A DNA stretch of 64,000 nucleotides from contig JAFQQF010000015.1 of assembly GCA_017411385.1 (NCBI GenBank), positions 1-64,000 on the forward strand, written 5' to 3'. The notes beneath the pieces are model-generated. The model saw only the letters and a program-made list of their open reading frames with translations, did no database searches and was not told the origin of the DNA. The stretch's first letter is position 1. Every line of letters starts with the position of its first letter. This document shows, in pieces, positions 35,615 to 43,940 of the stretch. Source of the stretch: Ruminococcus sp. GTDB taxonomy: Bacteria; Bacillota; Clostridia; Oscillospirales; Acutalibacteraceae. The position numbers were made by a program, and so were the translations under genes.

Positions 35615-38380
35615 ATGTCCCAGGATTACAACAAAACACTAAATCTTCCTAATACCGAGTTTCCTATGAGAGCAGGTCTTCCTCAGAGTGAGCCTATAAC
35701 CCTTAAAAAGTGGGATGACAACGACATTTACGGAAAGCTTATGGAGAAAAACGCAGGCAAGCCCATGTTTATTCTTCATGATGGCCCTCCTTATGCTAAC
35801 GGAAACATTCATCTTGGAACAGCTCTTAATAAAGTGCTTAAGGATTTCATTGTAAGATATAAGAATATGTCCGGCTTCTGTGCACCCTTTGTACCCGGTT
35901 GGGATACTCACGGACTGCCCACAGAGCTTAAAGCAAGAGCAAAAGCTGGTGTTTCCAGCTCTGATGCAATTTCCGATGTTGAGCTTCGTCAGATTTGCCG
36001 TGATTTTGCACTCGGTTATCTTGATGACCAGCGTAACCAGTTCAGACGTCTTGGTGCAATCGGAGATTGGAGCAACCCATATATTACACTTACTAAGGAT
36101 TTTGAGGCAACTCAGATTGAGATTTTCTCCGAGATGGCTCAGAAAGGCTATATTTACAAGGGACTTAAGCCTGTTTACTGGTGTCCCGAGTGCAAGACAG
36201 CTCTTGCAGAAGCTGAGATTGAATATGCAGAAGATCCCTGTTTCTCAATTTATGTAAAGTTCCCCGTATGCGATGACCTTGGTAAGATTTCAGCACTTGG
36301 TGTTGACCCTGCAAAAACATACTTTGTTATTTGGACTACAACCACTTGGACACTTCCCGGTAACGTTGCTGTTTGCGTGGGTCCTGAGTTTAATTATTGT
36401 GTAATTAAGTCAGGCGATGAATTCTATATTATGGCAGAAGAGCTCTACAAGAGCGCTTTTGAAGCAGCAGGCATTGAGGATTATGAGGTAGTTGCTGAAA
36501 TTAAGGGCAGTGAGCTTGAATACATCAAGACTCGTCATCCCTTCCTTGACCGCGAATCTCTTGTAATCGTCGGCGACCATGTAACCCTCGAAAGCGGTAC
36601 AGGTTGTGTTCATACTGCTCCCGGTCACGGTGTAGAGGACTATGACGTATGCCGCAATTATCCCGAAATTCCCATCATTGTTCCCGTTGATGCTGACGGC
36701 AGACTCACAGAGGAAGCCGGACAGTTTGCAGGACTCCTCACAGATGATGCCAATAAACCCATTGCACAGCATCTTGAGAGCCTTGGTCTCCTTTTCGGAC
36801 TTAAGAAAATTATTCACCAGTATCCTCATTGCTGGAGATGTAAGAAGCCTGTACTTTTCAGAGCTACCAATCAGTGGTTCTGCTCTGTTGATGACTTCAA
36901 GGCTGACGCAGTGAAGGCTATCAATGATGTAGAGTGGATTCCCGGTTGGGGTAAGGATAGAATTACCTCTATGGTTCAAGACCGTAAGGACTGGTGTATT
37001 TCTCGTCAGCGCAGATGGGGTGTTCCCATTCCCATCTTCTTCTGCAAAGAATGCGGCGAGCCCTATATTGACAAAGCCGCTATGGATGCTGTTGCAGCTC
37101 TCTTCCGTGAAGAAGGTTCTGATGCTTGGTTTACTCATAGTGCTGAGGAAATCCTTCCTGAAGGAGCTAAATGCTCAAAGTGCGGTCACACCTCTTTTGA
37201 AAAAGAAAGAGATATTATGGACGTTTGGTTTGACAGCGGTGTAACTCACGCTGCTGTTTGCAAGGCAAGACCTAACCTTACATGGCCTGCAGACCTTTAT
37301 CTGGAGGGCGCTGACCAGTATCGTGGTTGGTTCCAGTCTTCACTGCTCACTTCTGTAGCTGTATTCGGTCAGGCTCCCTACAAGAGTGTTCTTACTCATG
37401 GTTGGGTTGTTGACGGCGAAGGCAAGAAGATGAGTAAATCCCTTGGTAACGGTATTGACCCTCAGGAGGTTGTTGACCAGTACGGTGCAGATGTTCTCCG
37501 TCTTTGGGTTGCATCTTCCGACTATCATGTGGATATCAGAATTTCCAAAGAGATTCTTAAACAGCTTTCCGAGGCTTACAGAAAAATCCGTAATACAGCA
37601 AGATACATTCTTGGATGTATTAATGACTTTAATCCTGACACAGATTCAGTTGCTATCGACGAGCTTATGCCTATTGACAAGTGGGCTATCAATAAGCTCA
37701 ACGAGCTTATGGCAAAGGTTAAAGCAGGGTATGACTCTTATGAGTTCCATCAGGTATACCATGCAATTCACAACTTCTGCGTTGTTGATATGTCTAACTT
37801 CTACCTTGATGTTCTCAAAGACAGACTCTATACAGAAAAAGCTGATTCCAAGGCACGCCGTGCAGCTCAGACAACTATCTACATCATTCTTGATTCTATG
37901 ACAAGAATGATTGCACCTATCCTTGCATACACTTCCGATGAAATCTGGAAGTATATGCCTCATCGTGCAGACGCAGATGCTGAGTGTGTACTCTTCAATG
38001 AGATGCCTGCACCCGTTGAAATTTCACTTGATGCAGACTTCATTGCTAACTGGGATAAGATTCATGAGCTTCGTGATACAGTTAAGAAACAGCTTGAGGT
38101 TGCTATCAAAGATAAGATGATTAAGGCTTCTCTCGAAGCTTCTGTTACACTTAAAGCATCCGGTGCTGAGTACGAGTTCATCAAATCTGTAGAGAATGAG
38201 CTTGCCGCTGCATTCATCGTATCCGAGGTTGTTGTAGAGCAAGCAGAGGGTGAGCTTACAGTTACAGTTAATAAGGCACAGGGCGAAAAGTGTGAGCGTT
38301 GCTGGGCATACAGCAAGACTGTTGGTGAAAATGCCGACCATCCCACACTCTGTGCAAGATGTGCTGCTGTAATTGAATAA
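35615..38380 (+). CDS. ileS: Isoleucine-tRNA ligase
   Basis: Class Ia synthetase, 921 residues. The HIGH motif lies in GPPYANGNIHLGTALNK, the KMSKS motif in KKMSKSLGNGIDPQEV. The editing domain includes TTTWTLPGNVAVCVGP and TGCVHTAPGHGVEDY. A C-terminal zinc finger (CERCWAYSKTV ... CARC) shows the standard eubacterial form. No T-box leader fits in the 27 nt upstream, so it seems expressed with divIVA. Confidence 0.97.
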   Translation: MSQDYNKTLNLPNTEFPMRAGLPQSEPITLKKWDDNDIYGKLMEKNAGKPMFILHDGPPYANGNIHLGTALNKVLKDFIVRYKNMSGFCAPFVPGWDTHGLPTELKARAKAGVSSSDAISDVELRQICRDFALGYLDDQRNQFRRLGAIGDWSNPYITLTKDFEATQIEIFSEMAQKGYIYKGLKPVYWCPECKTALAEAEIEYAEDPCFSIYVKFPVCDDLGKISALGVDPAKTYFVIWTTTTWTLPGNVAVCVGPEFNYCVIKSGDEFYIMAEELYKSAFEAAGIEDYEVVAEIKGSELEYIKTRHPFLDRESLVIVGDHVTLESGTGCVHTAPGHGVEDYDVCRNYPEIPIIVPVDADGRLTEEAGQFAGLLTDDANKPIAQHLESLGLLFGLKKIIHQYPHCWRCKKPVLFRATNQWFCSVDDFKADAVKAINDVEWIPGWGKDRITSMVQDRKDWCISRQRRWGVPIPIFFCKECGEPYIDKAAMDAVAALFREEGSDAWFTHSAEEILPEGAKCSKCGHTSFEKERDIMDVWFDSGVTHAAVCKARPNLTWPADLYLEGADQYRGWFQSSLLTSVAVFGQAPYKSVLTHGWVVDGEGKKMSKSLGNGIDPQEVVDQYGADVLRLWVASSDYHVDIRISKEILKQLSEAYRKIRNTARYILGCINDFNPDTDSVAIDELMPIDKWAINKLNELMAKVKAGYDSYEFHQVYHAIHNFCVVDMSNFYLDVLKDRLYTEKADSKARRAAQTTIYIILDSMTRMIAPILAYTSDEIWKYMPHRADADAECVLFNEMPAPVEISLDADFIANWDKIHELRDTVKKQLEVAIKDKMIKASLEASVTLKASGAEYEFIKSVENELAAAFIVSEVVVEQAEGELTVTVNKAQGEKCERCWAYSKTVGENADHPTLCARCAAVIE

Positions 38381-38399
38381 TTGTTTAAGTTTATTGCCA

Positions 38400-38426
38400 A
38401 AGCGGTGTATTCAAAATGCACCGCTT
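38400..38426 (+). terminator. Stem-loop between ileS and lspA, possible weak terminator
   Basis: AAGCGGTGTAT (38400-38410) pairs with ATGCACCGCTT (38416-38426) over 11 positions including one T-G. The following tract is not a clean T-run, so it may reduce rather than stop read-through into lspA. Confidence 0.4.
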
Positions 38427-38451
38427 GTGCTTTATTAAGGAGGCAGTTGTA

Positions 38452-38934
38452 ATGATAATTGCAATTATCGTTGCTGTTGTGCTTGTTGCTTTTGACCAGA
38501 TTACAAAATATCTTATTGTTCAAAATATGGAGTTAGGGGAGTCTGTCCCTGTAATTCCCGGACTTTTAGATTTTACTTATACTCACAACGATGGAATGGC
38601 TTTCGGCTTAGGCTCTGAAAGCTTCAGATGGATTTTTATTGCTGTTACCCTGTTGGTGTGCGGAATACTAATTTATATGATGACAAAATCAGATTTTAAG
38701 TCGAAGCTGTATTATGCAGCCGCAACCTGCATAGTAGCAGGCGGTATCGGAAATCTGATTGACAGAGTACTCAACGGATATGTTGTAGATTTTCTGGCAT
38801 TATCTTTCTTTCCGCCTGTCTGTAACATTGCCGATTATTGTGTAACTATAGGAACAGTTCTTCTTTTGGTTTTTATTGTTTTTTATTATGGAAAAACCAA
38901 AAAGGTGTCTGAACCTACAGAAAAATCCAATTGA
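38452..38934 (+). CDS. lspA: Lipoprotein signal peptidase II
   Basis: This membrane aspartyl protease cleaves prolipoprotein signal peptides. The 160 residues have four membrane segments. The catalytic aspartates lie in GGIGNLIDRVLNGYVVDF and CNIADYCVTIG, and the conserved HNDGMAFG turn is present. ATG 38452 follows AAGGAGG. An upstream in-frame ATG falls in the ileS-lspA hairpin region and is unlikely. rluD follows immediately. Confidence 0.95.
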   Translation: MIIAIIVAVVLVAFDQITKYLIVQNMELGESVPVIPGLLDFTYTHNDGMAFGLGSESFRWIFIAVTLLVCGILIYMMTKSDFKSKLYYAAATCIVAGGIGNLIDRVLNGYVVDFLALSFFPPVCNIADYCVTIGTVLLLVFIVFYYGKTKKVSEPTEKSN

Positions 38935-38935
38935 T

Positions 38936-39850
38936 ATGGAATACAGAATTATTGTTGAAGAGAGTCAGAAAGGATTTCGAATTGATAAATTTCTTTCTGA
39001 CAGTATTGAAGGAAAATCCAGAAGCTTTATTGCTTCGGTTATAGAAAACGGCGAGGCTACTGTTAACGGTAAGATTGTTACTAAAAGCTATAAGGTTTCT
39101 GCAGGTGACGAGGTAGTTGTTACTCTTTCAGAGGCAACAGAGCTTGAAGCAATCCCACAAGATATACCCTTGGATATTGTTTATGAGGATGAAGATATAA
39201 TCGTTGTAAACAAACCAAAGGGAATGGTGGTGCATCCTGCCGCTGGTAATCCTGATTCGACCCTTGTTAATGCCTTGCTTTTTCATTGTAAAGGTCAGCT
39301 TTCAGGAATCAATGGTGTTATGCGTCCGGGCATAGTTCACCGTATCGATAAGAACACAAGCGGTCTTTTGGTTGTTGCAAAATCAGACAGAGCACATATT
39401 TCTTTGTCAGAGCAAATTAAAGAGCACAGTATGACCCGCGAGTACAGAGCCATAATTTACGGTCATCTTAAAGATGCTGAAGGCTCGATAGACGCACCCA
39501 TAGGTCGTTCTGCGACTGATAGAAAACGCATGTGTGTTACTGATAAAAACTCAAAAAATGCGATAACTCACTATACGGTTCTCGAAGAAATGAAGGACTT
39601 CTCCTATATCAGTTGTAAGCTTGAAACAGGACGCACTCATCAAATTCGTGTACATATGTCATACGTAGGGCACCCTCTTGCCGGCGATGATGTTTATGGT
39701 CCTAAGAAGGTGATAACTGAACTGTCAGGACAATGTCTGCATGCAAAAAGACTTGGATTTTTACATCCTGTAACAGGTCAGTATTTGGAGTTTGATTCTG
39801 ATTTGCCTGAGTATTTTATCAGTTTCCTTGATAAAATCAGAAAGCGCTGA
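38936..39850 (+). CDS. rluD: RluD-family 23S rRNA pseudouridine synthase
   Basis: This 304-residue protein has an N-terminal S4 domain (RIDKFLSDSIEGKSRSFIASVIENGEATVNG) and the RluA/RluD catalytic domain. HRIDKNTSGLLVVAKS contains the catalytic aspartate, and GRTHQIRVHMSYVGHPLAGDD is also present. It starts 1 nt after the lspA stop. The lspA-rluD pairing is typical of Firmicutes. The exact uridine target is inferred. Confidence 0.92.
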   Translation: MEYRIIVEESQKGFRIDKFLSDSIEGKSRSFIASVIENGEATVNGKIVTKSYKVSAGDEVVVTLSEATELEAIPQDIPLDIVYEDEDIIVVNKPKGMVVHPAAGNPDSTLVNALLFHCKGQLSGINGVMRPGIVHRIDKNTSGLLVVAKSDRAHISLSEQIKEHSMTREYRAIIYGHLKDAEGSIDAPIGRSATDRKRMCVTDKNSKNAITHYTVLEEMKDFSYISCKLETGRTHQIRVHMSYVGHPLAGDDVYGPKKVITELSGQCLHAKRLGFLHPVTGQYLEFDSDLPEYFISFLDKIRKR

Positions 39851-39880
39851 TAATTATTTTTCCAAATCAGCAAAAAACAC

Positions 39881-39909
39881 TTGCATTTTCCTAAACAATG
39901 TGTTATTAT
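39881..39909 (+). promoter_or_regulatory. Promoter of rplS
   Basis: TTGCAT (39881-39886), a 17-bp spacer and TATTAT (39904-39909) lie just before the structured leader. Confidence 0.65.
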
Positions 39910-39915
39910 ACTGTA

Positions 39916-40036
39916 GTGTTTGAAATTCCGTCGTTCTCAGCGACGAGTTCAATCAAGCGGTAACACCGCAATATTGATATGGATAGTCCTCTGCCGAAAG
40001 GTATGAATTTCCGAAAAATAAATGGAGGTCATAAAA
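39916..40036 (+). ncRNA. rplS leader RNA, L19-type multibranched structure
   Basis: The leader folds into a closed multibranch. The outer stem is GAAATTC (39922-39928) with GAATTTC (40005-40011). Inside are hairpins CGTCG/CGACG, and TCAAT/ATTGA enclosing GCGGT-aac-ACCGC, plus a CCT/AGG arm. Low-GC Gram-positives are known to carry an autoregulatory L19 leader upstream of rplS. Position and compact multi-stem shape fit, but no covariance model was run. Confidence 0.6.
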
Positions 40037-40384
40037 ATGGACGCAATCAAAGCAATTTCCGCAAGCTCAATCAAGGCAGAGAAGCCTCAGTTTTCTATCG
40101 GTGATACAGTAAGAGTTGCTGTTAACATCCGTGAAGGCGAGAGAGAAAGAATTCAGATGTTCGAGGGTACTGTTATCGCAAAGCGCGGCAGCGGTGTTTC
40201 CGAAACATTCACAGTAAGACGTGTTTCTTACGGTGTTGGTGTTGAAAGAGTATTCCCTGTTAACTCTCCCAACGTAACTGATGTACAGATTATCAGATAC
40301 GGTAAGGTTCGCAGAAGCAAGCTCTACTATCTCCGTGATAGAGTGGGTAAGGCTGCTAAGGTTAAGGAAGCTATCAAAAAGTAA
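40037..40384 (+). CDS. rplS: 50S ribosomal protein L19
   Basis: The 115 residues include [26 protein letters not shown] and the C-terminal [17 protein letters not shown], both diagnostic. L19 sits at the 30S-50S interface. ATG 40037 follows GGAGGT, and the in-frame ATG 40022 overlaps that site. Expression is probably controlled by the structured leader. A strong terminator follows the gene. Confidence 0.97.
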   Translation: MDAIKAISASSIKAEKPQFSIGDTVRVAVNIREGERERIQMFEGTVIAKRGSGVSETFTVRRVSYGVGVERVFPVNSPNVTDVQIIRYGKVRRSKLYYLRDRVGKAAKVKEAIKK

Positions 40385-40400
40385 TTTGAAATAATTTTGA

Positions 40401-40427
40401 AAAAAGGGACATTCCGTCCCTTTTTTT
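40401..40427 (+). terminator. Terminator of rplS
   Basis: AAAAAGGGAC (40401-40410) pairs with GTCCCTTTTT (40416-40425), with a 5-nt loop and a T-run to 40427. Confidence 0.9.
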
Positions 40428-40447
40428 ACTATCATTCAGGTGTTAAT

Positions 40448-41065
40448 ATGAGAAAAATCGATCTTGATGAATATGATATTGATATTCAGGATGAATCCTT
40501 TGGTATTGATGAAAGTCAGATGACAAAGGTTACTCCAAACAGCTCTACAGCTACAAACACCCTCTATGAGTGGATTCACTCTATAGTTGTGGCTATTGTA
40601 ATTGTTGTGCTTTTGCTTACCTTTGTTTTCCGTTTGATTAATATTGACGGTACATCTATGGAAAATACTTTGAAGCATAGCGATAAGGTAATCCTTACTA
40701 ACTTCTTTTACGAGCCTGAGGTTGGAGATATTGTTGTTATTCCTGCAGGTAAGTATTACGACAAGCCTATCATCAAGCGTATTATCGCTTTGGAGGGTCA
40801 GGAGGTTTATATCAACTATATAACCCATGAGGTTTTTGTTGATGGTATTCTTCTTGAAGAGGATTATATTTCTACCGAAACAATATCCAAAGAGGGTGAG
40901 CTTGAATACTCAATAACAGTCGGCAAGGGTGAGGCTTTTATCCTTGGTGATAATCGTGATGTATCTTTTGACAGCCGTTATTTTGACTGTGTAAGTGTTG
41001 ATGATATTATCGGTAAAGCTCAGTTTGTAATTTTTCCTTTCAACCATTTCGGTTACTTATATTAA
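40448..41065 (+). CDS. lepB: Signal peptidase I
   Basis: This type I signal peptidase removes signal peptides at the outer membrane face. The 205 residues have one N-terminal membrane segment (WIHSIVVAIVIVVLLLTFVF), as is usual in Gram-positives. The catalytic serine is in GTSMENTL, the general-base lysine in KPIIKRIIALEGQEV, and the LGDNRDVSFDSRYF box is present. ATG 40448 follows CAGGTG. A terminator after the gene makes it a short unit of its own. Confidence 0.94.
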   Translation: MRKIDLDEYDIDIQDESFGIDESQMTKVTPNSSTATNTLYEWIHSIVVAIVIVVLLLTFVFRLINIDGTSMENTLKHSDKVILTNFFYEPEVGDIVVIPAGKYYDKPIIKRIIALEGQEVYINYITHEVFVDGILLEEDYISTETISKEGELEYSITVGKGEAFILGDNRDVSFDSRYFDCVSVDDIIGKAQFVIFPFNHFGYLY

Positions 41066-41075
41066 GAGCAAATCA

Positions 41076-41106
41076 AAAGCTTACATCATCTGATGTAGGC
41101 TTTTTT
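41076..41106 (+). terminator. Terminator of lepB
   Basis: AAAGCTTACATCA (41076-41088) pairs with TGATGTAGGCTTT (41091-41103), with one G-U, followed by a T-run. Confidence 0.85.
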
Positions 41107-41122
41107 GTTTTGAGGTGATTTT

Positions 41123-42001
41123 ATGGGTACAAATCAGAATATCCAATGGTTCCCCGGTCATATGACCAAAACCAAGAGAATGATCGAAGCATCTCTGAAA
41201 CTTGTAGATGCTGTTGTGGAGATTAAGGATGCAAGAATTCCTGTATCGTCCACAAACCCTGACATCGATTCTCTTGTAGGCAACAAACCTAGACTAATTC
41301 TTTTGAATAAATGTGATATGGCAGACCCGTCTGCTACTGCAAGGTGGATTGAGTATTACAGTAAAAAGGGAATTCGTGCACTTGCTATTGACTGCAGAAG
41401 TGGAAAAGGTCTTTCAAGCGTTGTGCCTGAATGCAGAAAACTGCTTAAGGCTTATATTGAGAAAAAGCAAGCAAGAGGCATTAAGAATCCATCTGTTCGA
41501 GTTATGATTGTGGGAATTCCTAATGTAGGTAAGTCTTCGTTTATTAATAAAGTAGTAAAGCAAAACAGAGCTAAGGTAGAAGACAGACCCGGTGTAACCC
41601 GCGGTAACCAGTGGTTTACTCTTGACAGAGGGTTTGAGCTTCTGGATACTCCCGGTGTTTTGTGGCCTAAGTTTGAGGACCAGCTTGTAGGTGAGCGCCT
41701 TGCTTTTACAGGTGCTGTAAAAGACCAGATACTTGATACCGAGCTGTTAGCTGTCAGACTTCTTGATTTACTTAAAGAGATTAAACCGCAGAAGTTTATC
41801 GAGCGTTTTTCACTTGATACAGCAACAGTATCGGATACAGATTCGTATGAGCTTCTTGAAACAATTGGCAGAAAACGCGGAATGCTTATTTCAGGCGGCG
41901 AAGTTAATACTGAGCGTGCGTCTGTGATGCTTCTTGATGAATTTCGTGAAGCAAAGCTTGGAAGGATTACTTTGGAACTTCCTCCTGTTTGTGAGGTGTA
42001 A
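41123..42001 (+). CDS. rbgA: Ribosome biogenesis GTPase RbgA (YlqF)
   Basis: This circularly permuted GTPase is required for late 50S assembly. The 292 residues begin IQWFPGHMTKTKRMIEASLKLVDAVVEIKDARIPVSS. The permuted motif order is NKCD (G4), then GIPNVGKSS (G1), then DTPGVLWP (G3). The ANTAR-like C-terminal tail is present. GAGGTG precedes the ATG. rnhB, yraN and a dipeptidase follow within a few bases, suggesting one operon. Confidence 0.95.
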   Translation: MGTNQNIQWFPGHMTKTKRMIEASLKLVDAVVEIKDARIPVSSTNPDIDSLVGNKPRLILLNKCDMADPSATARWIEYYSKKGIRALAIDCRSGKGLSSVVPECRKLLKAYIEKKQARGIKNPSVRVMIVGIPNVGKSSFINKVVKQNRAKVEDRPGVTRGNQWFTLDRGFELLDTPGVLWPKFEDQLVGERLAFTGAVKDQILDTELLAVRLLDLLKEIKPQKFIERFSLDTATVSDTDSYELLETIGRKRGMLISGGEVNTERASVMLLDEFREAKLGRITLELPPVCEV

Positions 42002-42003
42002 TT

Positions 42004-42603
42004 ATGGATTGGTTAGAATTTGAAAACCTTGCATATGAAAAAGGATATAAATATGTATGCGGTGTTGATGAAGCAGGCAGAGGTCCTCTTGCAGGACCTG
42101 TTTGTGCTGCAGCTGTAATTCTTCCAAAAGGCATTATACTTGAGGGTGTAAACGACTCCAAGAAACTTACTGAAAAGAAACGTGAAAAGCTGTTCGACAT
42201 AATTACAGAGTCTGCAGTATCCTATAACATTGCTTTTGCTACAGTTGAAGAAATAGAAGAAATCAACATTCTTAATGCAACAATGCTTGCAATGAAGCGT
42301 GCTGTAGAAGGACTTGATGTTCCCGCGGATTTTGCATATATCGACGGCAATCGTACACCAAATCTTGACATACCTTCTGAATATATCATCAAAGGAGATG
42401 CTCGTTCTATGTCTGTTGCGGCGGCATCAATACTTGCAAAGGTTTCGAGGGACAGATTGCTACTTGAGTATGCAAAGTTATATCCCGAGTATTGCTTTGA
42501 AAAGCATAAGGGATATGGCACAAAGCTGCATACGGATATGATAAAAGAGCACGGACCCAGTCCTGTTCACAGAATGAGCTTTCTCAAAAATATACTGAAA
42601 TAA
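42004..42603 (+). CDS. rnhB: Ribonuclease HII
   Basis: RNase HII removes RNA from RNA-DNA hybrids and single ribonucleotides from DNA. The 199 residues show the active-site start YVCGVDEAGRGPLAGPV with the Asp-Glu pair. AYIDGNRTP and SVAAASILAKVSRDRLL follow, along with HKGYGT. The GAGGTG ribosome site is within the end of rbgA. Family length is normal. Confidence 0.96.
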   Translation: MDWLEFENLAYEKGYKYVCGVDEAGRGPLAGPVCAAAVILPKGIILEGVNDSKKLTEKKREKLFDIITESAVSYNIAFATVEEIEEINILNATMLAMKRAVEGLDVPADFAYIDGNRTPNLDIPSEYIIKGDARSMSVAAASILAKVSRDRLLLEYAKLYPEYCFEKHKGYGTKLHTDMIKEHGPSPVHRMSFLKNILK

Positions 42604-42604
42604 T

Positions 42605-42997
42605 ATGAAGCTGTTTACACATATATCAAAAGGCGAAACAGGTGAGGATTTTACTGCTAAGTTTCTTAGAAAGAACAAATGTAAAATTCTTGACCGTAAT
42701 ATGCGCAATAAGTATTCCGAGATAGACATCATAGCAGAGGATAAAGAGTATATTATCTTTGTTGAGGTTAAAACGCGTACAGGTGAAGGTATAATTCGTC
42801 CTGCTGAAGCGGTTAATCTTCATAAACAACAAATGATTATCAGAGCAGCAAAGCACTATCTTACCTACAATAACCCCACAACTAAACAGCCAAGGTTTGA
42901 TGTTTCTGAAGTGTTTCTTACTGAAAAAGGCAAACCTTATAAAATCAATTACATAAAAAACGCATTTTTTCAGGGAGGAAGCTATGCGGTATTTTGA
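42605..42997 (+). CDS. UPF0102 (YraN) family endonuclease-like protein
   Basis: This 130-residue protein has a restriction-endonuclease-like fold. GETGEDFTAKFLRKNKCKILDRN and the putative active-site core EIDIIAEDKEYIIFVEVKTR (Asp, Glu-Val-Lys) are intact. The biological role of YraN is unresolved. rnhB-yraN adjacency is widespread. Its final codons overlap the next gene, which has GGGAGG inside this reading frame. Confidence 0.9.
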   Translation: MKLFTHISKGETGEDFTAKFLRKNKCKILDRNMRNKYSEIDIIAEDKEYIIFVEVKTRTGEGIIRPAEAVNLHKQQMIIRAAKHYLTYNNPTTKQPRFDVSEVFLTEKGKPYKINYIKNAFFQGGSYAVF

Positions 42998-43877
42998 CCT
43001 GCATTGTGATACTTTGTTTAAAGCCGTAAATGACAAAAGAGGAATTAATAGTCCGTCTTATGAGGTTACATTGGATAAAGGTCGTGTGTTTGATGAGTGG
43101 ACACAATGTATGGCAATTTGGATTCCCGATGAGCTTGATTGTGCTTCTCAGATGGAGCTCTTTTGCAATGGAGCAAAGTACCTGAAGGATGAATGTGCAA
43201 AACTCAATATTTCCGATAAAAATTCGGACAATAACGTGAGGTTTCTGTTTACTGTAGAAAACGGCTCTTTCCTAAACAATGACATTCGAAATATTGAATT
43301 GCTGAAGAAACACGGTGTCAGGATGCTGACATTAACGTGGAATGCAGAGAATTGCATTGGTGGCGGTGCAGATGCACAAGGTGTTGGTCTTTCTCTTTTT
43401 GGTGCAGAATGTATTAAAACTCTTGAAGAAAACTCAATTGTAGTTGATGTGTCCCACGCAAGTGATAAGTTGTTTTTTGATGTTGCAGAGAGAGCAACCA
43501 AACCCTTTGTGGCTTCACATTCAAATTCTCGTAGCATTTGTCCTCACAGACGTAATCTTACCAACGAACAATTTGAAATTATTAAGAACAAAGGCGGTAT
43601 AGTTGGATTGAATTTTCATCGAGATTTTCTGTCAACTTACCCTGAAAAAGCATCAATTACTGATGTTATAAAGCACGCGGAATATTTTCTTTCCTTGGGA
43701 GGAGAAAATGTTCTTTCTATCGGTTCTGATTTTGATGGAAGCAACCCGCCGCAAAGCCTAAAAGGTATAGAAAAAATCCCTGTTTTATACGAAGAACTCC
43801 TTAAAATAGGATATACTGAGCAACTTGTACAAAAAATTATGTACTATAATGCTCATAATTTCTTTAGTAGATTTTGA
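42984..43877 (+). CDS. Membrane-dipeptidase-type peptidase (M19)
   Basis: This 297-residue metallopeptidase of the renal dipeptidase family is predicted to cleave dipeptides. Zinc-ligand motifs are DLHCDTL at the N-terminus, TVENG (bridging Glu), VVDVSHASDK, VASHSNSRSICPHRRN, and the SIGSDFDGSNPP loop with the catalytic-site Asp. No signal peptide is seen, so it is probably cytoplasmic. It overlaps yraN by 14 nt. The thrC promoter overlaps its stop. Confidence 0.9.
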   Translation: MRYFDLHCDTLFKAVNDKRGINSPSYEVTLDKGRVFDEWTQCMAIWIPDELDCASQMELFCNGAKYLKDECAKLNISDKNSDNNVRFLFTVENGSFLNNDIRNIELLKKHGVRMLTLTWNAENCIGGGADAQGVGLSLFGAECIKTLEENSIVVDVSHASDKLFFDVAERATKPFVASHSNSRSICPHRRNLTNEQFEIIKNKGGIVGLNFHRDFLSTYPEKASITDVIKHAEYFLSLGGENVLSIGSDFDGSNPPQSLKGIEKIPVLYEELLKIGYTEQLVQKIMYYNAHNFFSRF

Positions 43878-43902
43878 CTTTTACTATAAAATAGTGTAAA
43901 AT
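43874..43902 (+). promoter_or_regulatory. Probable promoter of thrC
   Basis: TTGACT (43874-43879), a 17-bp spacer and TAAAAT (43897-43902) overlap the stop of the upstream dipeptidase. Confidence 0.6.
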
Positions 43903-43940
43903 AATATATTATTCGCGATGAAAGGGTGGTTTGGTTAAAA

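Noticed and set aside
36410-37138. 242-residue open frame antisense to ileS
   Set aside because: It is a mirror of a strongly biased coding frame. The plus-strand frame is a complete isoleucyl-tRNA synthetase, and the antisense product matches nothing recognisable.
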